A stretch of DNA of 13,269 bases from Synergistaceae bacterium (GTDB taxonomy: Bacteria > Synergistota > Synergistia > Synergistales > Aminobacteriaceae), in contig JAITPZ010000158.1 of assembly GCA_031289165.1 (NCBI GenBank), positions 1-13,269 of the forward strand, in the 5' to 3' direction. Shown here one piece after another: positions 1-6,443 of the stretch. The notes beneath the pieces were generated by a model. The model was not told the DNA's origin. It saw nothing but the letters and a program-made list of their open reading frames with translations, and searched no databases. The position numbers and the translations under genes were made by a program. Within the stretch, counting starts at the first letter, position 1. Each line of letters starts with the position of its first letter.

Positions 1-2
1 GC

Positions 3-800
3 GACCGTCCTCCCGAGACCGTGGAGGAGCTTTTGCGTTATCCGGGCTTCGGTCCTTACACGGCCGGCGCGGTGGCCAGCATCGCCGGCAACGGAGATGT
101 CGCGGCGGTGGACGGAAACGTCGAACGGGTGATGGCCCGGTTCTGTGATCTGGAGGATCCCGCGGGCAGCTCCGGGCTGAAAAAGGCGGCCGCGGAGATC
201 GTCCTGCGGATGATGCCGAAGGGAAAAGCCCGCGCCTTCAATCAGGCGCTGATGGAGTTGGGCGCGCTGGTGTGTCTGCCAAAAACTCCGAAGTGCGGGT
301 GCGGAGAATGCCCGTGGGAAGGCCTTTGTTCTGCCCGAACGCGCGGGACGGAAACGCAGCGCCCTCTTCCCCGACGTCGCCCCGCGACGATAAGGATCGA
401 CGCCTGGGCGATACTGTGGAGGCACGCCGACGCCTGTCTGCTTCGGCGACGTCCGCCCGGCGGGGTCTGGGCGGGCTGGTGGGAGATTCCCTGGTTTCCC
501 CGAGTCACGGAAAACACGCGCTCCGCCGTCGACGCTCACGCCCGGGAGCTGGGCGTCGAGTGCCTTTCCTGCGACGAGGCGGGCGTCGTTCGCTTCTCCT
601 TCACACGCCACAGGGTGACGGCCTGGTTCGTCGTCTGCGAGCTGAGGGAAATTTCTCCCGCGCTGTCCGACAAAATTAAGGCGGGGGAGTGGGGATTCTT
701 CTCCCTGAAGGAGCTTTCCTCCCTGGCCCTCCCGGCCCCCAGCCGCAAATGCCTGGCGCTTATTCATCACAATCAGGTCGGCTCTGCCGGGGGGCTGTGA
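3..800 (+). CDS. mutY: A/G-specific adenine DNA glycosylase MutY, 5'-truncated by window edge
   Basis: Removes adenine mispaired with 8-oxoguanine or guanine (base excision repair). The frame is open from base 3, so the true start and the N-terminal catalytic Glu lie outside the window; about 265 residues are visible. The helix-hairpin-helix is seen as YPGFGPYTAGA, followed by VDGNVERV, whose Asp (codon 111-113) is the catalytic Asp of the family. An Fe-S cysteine cluster follows at codons 273, 294, 300, 309 and 327. The usual spacing is C-X6-C-X2-C-X5-C; here there are five Cys with two extra residues before the third ligand. The C-terminal part (from about base 390) matches the MutY NUDIX-like domain that reads 8-oxoG, with WWEIPWFP resembling the WEFPGGK-type stretch. 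The gene ends 13 bp from the convergent regulator gene. It is probably a housekeeping neighbour unrelated to the catabolic locus. Confidence 0.93.
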   Translation, partial: DRPPETVEELLRYPGFGPYTAGAVASIAGNGDVAAVDGNVERVMARFCDLEDPAGSSGLKKAAAEIVLRMMPKGKARAFNQALMELGALVCLPKTPKCGCGECPWEGLCSARTRGTETQRPLPRRRPATIRIDAWAILWRHADACLLRRRPPGGVWAGWWEIPWFPRVTENTRSAVDAHARELGVECLSCDEAGVVRFSFTRHRVTAWFVVCELREISPALSDKIKAGEWGFFSLKELSSLALPAPSRKCLALIHHNQVGSAGGL

Positions 801-813
801 CTTTGGATGATCG

Positions 814-1587
814 TCAGCGAGCCGTTCTCAACTCGATATATTTGTCGAGCAAAGATATCTGTTCCGGAAAAATGTTTCCATTTGTTATCAATGACGTGCA
901 ACGGGCAAGAGAACATATGTTGATCATTTCTTTTTTGAAGAGCTTGGTGCTGTCAGCGAGCACATAAGTCTTTGTGGAACGATCGATGGCCTTATTCAAT
1001 ATATTCGCGATGTCCATGCTGCTTGTGGTGAGTTCGGCACTTTCCGATATGCCGGCCGCTGAAATGAATGCCACGTCGATATTGACCCGGTCGAGAAAAT
1101 CCACGACCCAAAGACCGCCAAGCATGTTATAAAACGTATTCAGTTCCCCGCCCGTCACGATCAGGGACACCCTGTGCTTTTCTCGTATGGAATCCAGCAG
1201 AGCAGGAGAGTTTGTGATGATGTTAAGGCTGGAAAACGAGCGTTTCAAAAGCTCCTCAGCAAAAATGTAGCCCGTCGTGGAAGAGTCGATGAAAATAGTG
1301 CTGTCTTCCTTTACAAGAGGCGCGGCCTCCACAGCAAGAGCTCTCTTCAAATCGATATTTCTGTTCTTCCTTACATTGAAGCGCGTCTCATAATGCGGGG
1401 CGTCGTCCTTTTTGATCTTGGCTCCTCCATGAATTTTCACAAGGACGCCGTCGCTTTCGAGCGCGCTCAAATCTCTCATCATTGTGATTCTCGACACGCA
1501 AAACTCCGCAGACAATTCTTTGATGGTACAAACTTCCATTTTCTGGAGTCTTTCCACGATTTTTGACCGTCGCTCTTCCGGCAACAT
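814..1587 (-). CDS. DeoR-family transcriptional regulator
   Basis: About 257 residues from ATG at 1587, which gives the classic DeoR N-terminus MLPEERRSKIVERL. In-frame GTG (1602) and TTG (1608) codons lie upstream, but no start has a convincing Shine-Dalgarno sequence. The N-terminal winged helix-turn-helix is visible as TIKELSAEFCVSRITMMRDL followed by GVLVKIHGGA. The C-terminal sensor domain (DeoRC type) includes FIDSSTTGYIFAEEL, NIITNSPALL, VTGGELN and a late ADSTKLF motif; in this family the domain normally binds a phosphorylated sugar or polyol intermediate. The gene is divergent from the FAD oxidase operon and so well placed to control it. Because the second operon has the same promoter/operator core, it is the likely regulator of both. 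The local phosphorylated effector could come from the FGGY kinase at 9116-10639 (inference). Whether it represses or activates cannot be told; most relatives repress. Confidence 0.92.
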   Translation of the reverse strand: MLPEERRSKIVERLQKMEVCTIKELSAEFCVSRITMMRDLSALESDGVLVKIHGGAKIKKDDAPHYETRFNVRKNRNIDLKRALAVEAAPLVKEDSTIFIDSSTTGYIFAEELLKRSFSSLNIITNSPALLDSIREKHRVSLIVTGGELNTFYNMLGGLWVVDFLDRVNIDVAFISAAGISESAELTTSSMDIANILNKAIDRSTKTYVLADSTKLFKKEMINICSLARCTSLITNGNIFPEQISLLDKYIELRTAR

Positions 1588-1635
1588 TTGCTGTACGCCC
1601 ACTTTCAAAAAAGTCCATCAAAGATAGTGCTTGAA

Positions 1636-1664
1636 ATCTTATTATACTTTCCGCGCACGGTCAA
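1636..1664 (-). promoter_or_regulatory. Probable sigma70 promoter of the DeoR-family gene
   Basis: On the minus strand, TTGACC (1664-1659) is followed after exactly 17 bp by TAAGAT (1641-1636). An overlapping TATAAT (1646-1641) is a second possible -10. The predicted start would be near 1628, about 40 bp before the ATG at 1587. It is back-to-back with the plus-strand promoter at 1705-1733, so one operator region could serve both directions. Confidence 0.45.
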
Positions 1665-1671
1665 TCTCACG

Positions 1672-1750
1672 TCAAAAAAGTTATATCAAAAAAAGTATTT
1701 GGACTTGACGCATCAAAAATGTTCATATATAGTCAAAAATAGATCATAAT
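1672..1750 (+). repeat. Candidate operator array: TCAAAAA direct repeats and TCATA half-sites
   Basis: TCAAAAA occurs four times, beginning at 1672, 1686, 1713 and 1733, across the AT-rich divergent promoter region. The last two lie inside the spacer and at the -10 edge of P1. TTCATATA (1722-1729) and ATCATAAT (1743-1750) are further half-site-like copies, 21 bp apart. DeoR-family proteins often bind several repeated short sites around a promoter, so this is a plausible operator for the adjacent regulator. It is not demonstrated, and AT-rich intergenic DNA gives chance repeats of this kind. Confidence 0.4.
1705..1733 (+). promoter_or_regulatory. Sigma70-type promoter P1 of the FAD oxidase/Fe-S/Etf operon
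   Basis: TTGACG (1705-1710), a 17-bp spacer and TATAGT (1728-1733) form a near-consensus promoter. The last 8 bp of the spacer and the -10 box form TGTTCATATATAGT, found again base for base at P2 (6344-6357). Much of the rest of the spacer also matches. Spacer sequence is not normally conserved between promoters, so it probably holds a regulator-binding site. Transcription would start near 1740 and leave a leader of about 150 nt. Confidence 0.7.
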
Positions 1751-1888
1751 TGTTGCGATTTGTTCAACATTTTAACGACCGAGAATTGTTTGTGAACGAA
1801 CGAAAACGGGTTTTGCGGTAAAAATTCAGATTCAAACAGGAAACCACCCGGTGTAGAGGAGAGATTGCAGTTGGATGGCAGAGGCTTT
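1734..1888 (+). other. 5' leader of the FAD oxidase operon
   Basis: This stretch of about 150 nt between P1 and the first gene holds no convincing riboswitch, terminator hairpin or small ORF that I can see. Its 3' end has AGAGGAG (1855-1861), a good Shine-Dalgarno sequence 9 nt before a TTG codon at 1871. A weaker AGAGG (1880-1884) lies 4 nt before the ATG at 1889. Either could start the oxidase gene. Confidence 0.5.
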
Positions 1889-3295
1889 ATGTTCGAAATG
1901 GTTCTGTCTGAACTGGAAGATGTCGTCGGCAGAGAAAATGTGAGCATCAGCGACGGAGAGCGACTTGTATACGGAGTGGATTATTTCTGGGTCGGGCGTA
2001 TGTGGGTGGACAAAGGTCGCCTTCCCCCGAAGCCGGATTATATCGTGCGCCCCGCATCCGCGCAGGAAGTATCCAGGTTGCTTAAAATTGCCAACTATTA
2101 CAAAATCCCCGTCCAGACGTGGGGCGGAGGTTCGGGGTCGCAGGGCAGCGCGCTGCCCACGGCGGGCGGCATCGTTCTCGATACCAAACGAATGAATAAA
2201 CTGATCGGGATAGACGAGTACTCCCGAATTATTACGGTCGAGACCGGTATGGTATTCCAGCGTATGGAGTGGTACGCGAACGAACGGGGCTACTCCGTGA
2301 TGCACATCCCGAGCTGCCTGACCTGCGGTACCGTGGGTGGGGCGCTCGCGCACCGGGGGATTGGGATCATGTCCACTAAATACGGCAAAATCGACGACCA
2401 GTGTATGAGCATGGAAGTTGTCCTGCCAAATGGAGACATCATCAACACTCTGCCGGTGCCCAAACACTCCGCCGGACCGGACCTGAACCAGATCTTCATC
2501 GGCTCCGAGGGGACCCTGGGTGTCATGACGAAGGCGTCGTTCCAGCTTTTTGATTTGCCTGAGTGCAGGAAGTTCCGTGCTTTTCTTTTCAGGGATATGA
2601 CGTCGGGATTTGCGGCCGGGCGCGATATTATGGGCAAAATCAAGCCCTCGATTCTTCGTCTTTACGACGAATCGGAGACCCGTTCAATCATCAAAAAAGT
2701 AGTGGGCGTCGAGCAAAAGGGCGCGTTTATGAACCTCGCGGTGGAGGGCATCGAGAAAATTGTGGACATCGAAATGGAGGTCATTCGCGATATTTGCAGA
2801 AAGTACGGCGCCGAGGAAATGGGCAGCGACTACGGCGAAAAATGGTACAAGAATAGAATCACTTTTTTTTACCCCGGCTATACCCTGGACAACCCGCAAA
2901 TGTTCGGGACGATGGACACCGTGGCTTCCTACGAGAAGGTTGAACTTATCTATTGGGCGATGAAGCACGCCATCGAAGACAATTTCGAAGGGGTCCGGTT
3001 CATTGCCCACAGCTCTCATTGGTACGGATGGGGTACGATGATTTACGATCGCTTCATCATGGACTCTCCCCCCGAGGATCCCGAGGAGGCCATTCGATTG
3101 CACAACCGAATATGGAACGCGGGCGTCCGCGCCGCTATGGCCAACGGGGGCGTAATCAACGATCATCACGGCATCGGATTGAAGCTCTCCCGCCTCATGA
3201 AGGAACAATATGGTCCGGCCATGCAGGTTTTTGAGGGCATCAAAAAATCGTTGGATCCGAACGGCATCATGAATCCATATAAACTTGGCCTGTGA
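1889..3295 (+). CDS. FAD-linked oxidase/dehydrogenase (VAO/GlcD family, alkyl-DHAP-synthase-like)
   Basis: About 468 residues from ATG 1889; TTG 1871, with the better Shine-Dalgarno, would add six. It is a PCMH-type FAD-binding flavoprotein. PDYIVRPASAQEV opens the FAD domain; GGGSGSQGSALPTAGGIV is the pyrophosphate loop; TCGTVGGALAHRGIGIMSTKYG and NQIFIGSEGTLGVMTKA complete FAD binding. The C-terminal half has the cap domain, with KPSILRLYDESET, a late NDHHGIG histidine pair and the typical ending LDPNGIMNPYKLGL. RLYDESET and the HHG motif resemble alkyldihydroxyacetonephosphate synthase; the overall type is also that of D-2-hydroxyacid dehydrogenases (GlcD, D-lactate). It is followed after 15 nt by an Fe-S protein and then EtfB/EtfA, so it probably oxidises a hydroxy acid or polyol derivative and gives electrons to, or takes them from, that chain. 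The substrate is unknown. It is first in its operon, behind P1. Confidence 0.88.
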   Translation: MFEMVLSELEDVVGRENVSISDGERLVYGVDYFWVGRMWVDKGRLPPKPDYIVRPASAQEVSRLLKIANYYKIPVQTWGGGSGSQGSALPTAGGIVLDTKRMNKLIGIDEYSRIITVETGMVFQRMEWYANERGYSVMHIPSCLTCGTVGGALAHRGIGIMSTKYGKIDDQCMSMEVVLPNGDIINTLPVPKHSAGPDLNQIFIGSEGTLGVMTKASFQLFDLPECRKFRAFLFRDMTSGFAAGRDIMGKIKPSILRLYDESETRSIIKKVVGVEQKGAFMNLAVEGIEKIVDIEMEVIRDICRKYGAEEMGSDYGEKWYKNRITFFYPGYTLDNPQMFGTMDTVASYEKVELIYWAMKHAIEDNFEGVRFIAHSSHWYGWGTMIYDRFIMDSPPEDPEEAIRLHNRIWNAGVRAAMANGGVINDHHGIGLKLSRLMKEQYGPAMQVFEGIKKSLDPNGIMNPYKLGL

Positions 3296-3310
3296 GCCGG
3301 AGGAAGTGCG

Positions 3311-4426
3311 ATGTTTTCTGAGACAGCAAAAAAAAATGCGGATGCCTGCCGATTTTGTTGGATGTGTCGTCATGTATGCCCCGTTGCGAACAGCACGGGC
3401 AACGAAGCGCATACCCCGAGAGCGAAGGGACTCCTGACGTCTCTCGTGGAAAGGGGGTCGGACTACACGCCCGACATGGCGGAGATCATGTACCAGTGCT
3501 GCCTGTGCGGCGCCTGCTCAAACGACTGCGTCACGGGCTTTGAACCGCCCGTGTTCATTAGGGAGGCCCGGACGCATGCCGTCGTGAATGGCTACGTTCC
3601 GCCGTCCGTGGGGCCTCTGACCGAAAGCGTTTTGGAGAATGGCAACATTTACGGTAAACCGGCCAGCGAAAAGATGAGCGCGTTGAAGGACGTGATCGGG
3701 AATTTACCGCAGCGGGCGGATACGTTGCTCTTTGTGGGCGACGCAGCCGCTTTTCGTTCGCCCGAAACGGCACTGGCGGTCATGGGCCTGTTGAAAAAAG
3801 CTGGCGCGAATTACACGGTTTTACCGGATGAACCTTCATCCGGCGCGGAAATTGCCGATCTGCTCGGATATACGGAAGATGTCCGTCAGAGGGCATTCGG
3901 AACAGCAAAGGCCCTGAGTGATACGGGCGCTTCCGTTATCGTGACGCTCGATCCCAAAGACGCAGAAATATTCATGCAGCATTATCCCAAATGGGGTGCT
4001 GCTTTTTCTGAAAGGGTGGAAACCGCCACGTCCTGCATCGCCGCTCTTGTGCGGAGCGGAAAACTGAAAATTCGCCCGGTACAAAATCGGAAGAACGTGA
4101 CTTATCAGGATCCCTGCCGTCTGGCCCGCGACCTGAATGAAGAAGCCCCGGCGCGTGAATTGATTCGTGCCACAGGAATGAATTTGCAGGAGATGTTTCT
4201 GCATGGTAAATTGACCAAATGCTGTGGAGGAGAGATATTACGCGAATACTCCCCGCAAACGGCCTCTCTTATTGCGCAGGACAGGCTGTTCGACGCGAAA
4301 CGCACGGGGGCCTCAGCCATGGTGACTTCATGTCCCGGCTGCACGACATCTTTTAGAAAATGCGGCGACAGGAGCGGAGAACTCGAGGTCCTCGATTTGT
4401 TCTGTTTACTTGATGAATGTTCCTGA
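3311..4426 (+). CDS. (Fe-S)-binding oxidoreductase subunit, GlpC/HdrD-like with CCG domain
   Basis: 371 residues; ATG 3311 has a strong GGAGGAAG Shine-Dalgarno. Two 4Fe-4S motifs open the protein: C13-X2-C16-X2-C19-X3-C23-P, and a second with C63 or C64, C66, C69 and C73. The C-terminal half holds one intact cysteine-rich CCG domain (DPCR C269, CCGGE C304-C305, SCPGC C341 and C344), as in heterodisulfide reductase HdrD/HdrB, GlpC and GlcF. The middle repeats the CCG fold without its cysteines: VGD (D144) for GC, SSG (176-178) for CCG, and LDPKD (213-217) for CxxC. It would form the electron wire between the FAD oxidase upstream and the Etf pair downstream; no membrane segment is visible. A nine-A run at 3328-3336 near the start could provoke slippage, but the frame is open. 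Confidence 0.88.
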   Translation: MFSETAKKNADACRFCWMCRHVCPVANSTGNEAHTPRAKGLLTSLVERGSDYTPDMAEIMYQCCLCGACSNDCVTGFEPPVFIREARTHAVVNGYVPPSVGPLTESVLENGNIYGKPASEKMSALKDVIGNLPQRADTLLFVGDAAAFRSPETALAVMGLLKKAGANYTVLPDEPSSGAEIADLLGYTEDVRQRAFGTAKALSDTGASVIVTLDPKDAEIFMQHYPKWGAAFSERVETATSCIAALVRSGKLKIRPVQNRKNVTYQDPCRLARDLNEEAPARELIRATGMNLQEMFLHGKLTKCCGGEILREYSPQTASLIAQDRLFDAKRTGASAMVTSCPGCTTSFRKCGDRSGELEVLDLFCLLDECS

Positions 4427-4453
4427 TAAGACGCAGGACAAGGCGAGAATGAG

Positions 4454-5242
4454 ATGCGCTTCGTGGCCTGTATCAAACAGGTTCCGCAATCTCAGGAAAG
4501 TGGCATTGACAGCGTCACTCTCTCGGTTCGGCGGGAAGGTGTGCCATGGATGATAAGTCCGGCCGATGAGCATGCGCTGGAAGAGGCTCTTCATCTGCGG
4601 GAGCGGTTTGGCGGTGAGGTTCAGGCGCTTTGCATGGGTGTGAAGTCCGCCGTCGAAATGCTGCGGTATGCGCTGTCCCTTGGTGTGGACAGGGTGGCGC
4701 TTGTTTCTGATCCCATGTTTGTCGGTTCCGACACGTATGTAACGGCACGCGTCCTGAGCCGAGCGATCGAGAAAATGGGTGGCGCTGACGTGATTTTGTG
4801 CGGGCGAAGGTCGTTCGACGGAGAAACCGGGCAGACCGCGCCGCAGTTGGCGATACATCAGAACATGATCTGCGTCACCAACGTCATTCGCGTCGAGGCA
4901 AACTTGCGCGGATCACTGAAAATCACGCGCCTCGCCGATGAAGGGGAAGAATTGATCGAGGCAGAGCCTCCCATTCTTCTCGCCGTATGCGAGGGAATCA
5001 ATCACGTCAGGCTGCCAGGCATCGGAAGCATGAGAAGGGCAAAGGATGTTCCCGTTCAGGTCCTGAATGGAGAAATCCTTGGATTCAGACCCGATGAAGT
5101 TGGGATAAAGGGCTCGCCCACGAGGGTGGTGCAGGTGGAGCGTGTCGAGTTCGGCAGAAGCGTCCGTGTGCGGATCGAAAAGGACGCGCGTACCGGCGCT
5201 GAGAATATTCTCGAAAGAGTGTTCCGTGCCTCTGAAGGGTAA
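4454..5242 (+). CDS. etfB: Electron transfer flavoprotein subunit beta
   Basis: 262 residues, the normal EtfB length. MRFVACIKQVP is the family N-terminus, followed by ISPADEHALEEALHLRE, GVDRVALV, DVILCGRRSFDGETGQTAPQLA and, near residue 190, RLPGIGSMRRAK. The DGETGQTAP segment looks more like the DGDTxQ type of beta subunits that bind FAD than the DDDxxQ of mitochondrial AMP-binding EtfB. That would allow a bifurcating or confurcating role, but it rests on one motif recalled without an alignment. The gene starts 27 nt after the Fe-S gene with only a weak Shine-Dalgarno (AGGCGAGA) and ends 2 nt before etfA, so it is translationally linked to both. Confidence 0.93.
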   Translation: MRFVACIKQVPQSQESGIDSVTLSVRREGVPWMISPADEHALEEALHLRERFGGEVQALCMGVKSAVEMLRYALSLGVDRVALVSDPMFVGSDTYVTARVLSRAIEKMGGADVILCGRRSFDGETGQTAPQLAIHQNMICVTNVIRVEANLRGSLKITRLADEGEELIEAEPPILLAVCEGINHVRLPGIGSMRRAKDVPVQVLNGEILGFRPDEVGIKGSPTRVVQVERVEFGRSVRVRIEKDARTGAENILERVFRASEG

Positions 5243-5244
5243 AT

Positions 5245-6276
5245 ATGAGCGATTCGGACAGAATAATTTATGTGGTGCTGCGTTGCGGGGGCCTGAATAG
5301 GATTTCGAGTGGAAGCCTCTCGATCCTGGCGAAGGCGGAGGAGCTGTCCCGAAAGCTGACGAATGGGCTTTGCGTGGCATTGGCTGTGGGGACTGAACTG
5401 AGGGAGGAAGACAGTAAACGCTTCTCCACCGTCGGAGCGTCGCGGATTTTGTATCTGCGGGTGAACGCGGAAGGGCCCCCCGGAGAGGCCGCTGCGGCGA
5501 AGGAAATCGCGGCGCTGTCTGAACGTGAAAGGCCTGAAATCGTTTTGTTTTCGTCGGATGTCTGGGGGCGTTCCGTTGCCCCCCAAGTGGCGGCGCTGCT
5601 GGAGACAGGCCTCACGGCGGACTGCATCGGGCTCGATATCGACGAGTCCGGCCTGTTGCTTCAAATGCGGCCGGCGTTCGGCGGAAGCCTGATGGCTAAA
5701 ATTCTCTGCCGGGAAAGGCGCCCCCAGATGGCGACCTTTCGACACGAAATGTTCCTGTTGCCGGATCACGTTTCGGAGAAGGCGGTCACAACCATTACAC
5801 TGGACTGTACCGCGCTGCGGCCGAGTGGGGTGGTTTTACTGGAAACACGGAAAACCAGAAATTCGCGTCGTGATTTGGAGGAAGAGCGCGTTATTTTCGC
5901 GGGCGGCCTGGGGCTTGGCAGCAAAGAAGCCTATTTGAAACTGGAGGCACTGGCGGAAAAACTGGGAGTCGGGGCAGGAGCCTCGCGTGCCGCCGTTAAT
6001 GCGGGTTACGCGGATTACAGTCAACAAATTGGGCAGACAGGAATAACGGTGTGTCCAAAACTTTATGTGGCTTTCGGCATTTCCGGCGCAATACAGCACC
6101 TTGCGGGGATGTATTCGGCAAAAAATGTGGTGGCGGTAAACAAAGACCCTGAAGCGCCTGTATTCGACAATGCGGATTATGGCGTTATCGCGGATTGCAA
6201 TGAAGTGATCGAATGGATGCTTGATTTAACGTCACAGGAGAAAGAGCGTTTAACGGAACCGGCCTGGTACAGGTAA
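5245..6276 (+). CDS. etfA: Electron transfer flavoprotein subunit alpha
   Basis: 343 residues, full length. It has no N-terminal ferredoxin domain, unlike some anaerobic EtfA (LctC/CarE type). The C-terminal FAD-binding domain is clear: GGLGLGS (residues 220-226), ASRAAVNAGY, QIGQTG, PKLYVAFGISGAIQH, and the ending VNKDPEAPVFDNADYGVIAD. The N-terminal half is a diverged Etf fold (SGSLSILAKAEELSRKL, then PEIVLFSSDVWGRSVAPQVAALL). EtfA and EtfB form a soluble heterodimer carrying electrons between dehydrogenases and a partner reductase. With the adjacent FAD oxidase and Fe-S protein it may form a four-subunit complex, comparable in layout to the lactate dehydrogenase/Etf complexes of acetogens. 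It is the last gene of operon 1; no rho-independent terminator is visible after it. Confidence 0.93.
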   Translation: MSDSDRIIYVVLRCGGLNRISSGSLSILAKAEELSRKLTNGLCVALAVGTELREEDSKRFSTVGASRILYLRVNAEGPPGEAAAAKEIAALSERERPEIVLFSSDVWGRSVAPQVAALLETGLTADCIGLDIDESGLLLQMRPAFGGSLMAKILCRERRPQMATFRHEMFLLPDHVSEKAVTTITLDCTALRPSGVVLLETRKTRNSRRDLEEERVIFAGGLGLGSKEAYLKLEALAEKLGVGAGASRAAVNAGYADYSQQIGQTGITVCPKLYVAFGISGAIQHLAGMYSAKNVVAVNKDPEAPVFDNADYGVIADCNEVIEWMLDLTSQEKERLTEPAWYR

Positions 6277-6328
6277 CGGTTTTGCAAACAGCATGAGATG
6301 TGCCGAAATTTTTGAAGTTCAACAGACC

Positions 6329-6357
6329 TTGACACATTAAAACTGTTCATATATAGT
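6329..6357 (+). promoter_or_regulatory. Sigma70-type promoter P2 of the grdEB operon, twin of P1
   Basis: TTGACA (6329-6334), a 17-bp spacer and TATAGT (6352-6357). The stretch CTTGAC...TATAGT matches P1 closely, with the identical 14-bp core TGTTCATATATAGT at 6344-6357. Transcription should begin near 6364, giving a leader of about 80 nt before the ATG at 6444. The rest of the 6277-6443 gap shows no gene or terminator. The twin arrangement suggests both operons answer to the same regulator. Confidence 0.72.
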
Positions 6358-6381
6358 TCATAATACTTCACATTATATGAA
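6346..6381 (+). promoter_or_regulatory. Candidate operator at P2: inverted repeat TTCATATA / TATATGAA
   Basis: TTCATATA (6346-6353) and TATATGAA (6374-6381) are perfect inverted copies flanking the predicted start site. A third copy, TTCATAAT (6357-6364), lies between them, 11 bp from the first. At P1 the corresponding pair of half-sites is 21 bp apart, so both spacings put the sites on the same helix face. A plausible binding site for the DeoR-family regulator encoded at 814-1587; inference only. Confidence 0.4.
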
Positions 6382-6443
6382 ATAATTTGCCATTAAAAAT
6401 TACAATTAATAATATCGTTCCCTATCGCAAAGGAGCGTTGAGT

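Noticed and set aside
2863..2870. T-run inside the FAD oxidase as a terminator or frameshift
   Set aside because: No GC-rich hairpin precedes it and the reading frame continues with family sequence.
3295..3298. Other TGA stops as further Sec codons
   Set aside because: TGA stops of the FAD oxidase, Fe-S protein, grdE and dehydrogenase follow natural family C-termini, with no conserved continuation downstream.
3328..3336. A9 run near the start of the Fe-S gene as a programmed frameshift
   Set aside because: The zero frame is open and carries the first 4Fe-4S motif straight after it; no alternative frame makes a sensible product.
2684..3412. Minus-strand open frame of 242 codons opposite the FAD oxidase
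   Set aside because: Antisense to clear FAD-oxidase and Fe-S protein motifs, with no recognisable domain.
6387..6443. Longer GrdE start upstream of 6444
   Set aside because: The upstream start lies only about 20 nt after the predicted transcription start and lacks a Shine-Dalgarno; ATG 6444 has AAAGGAG and the family N-terminus.
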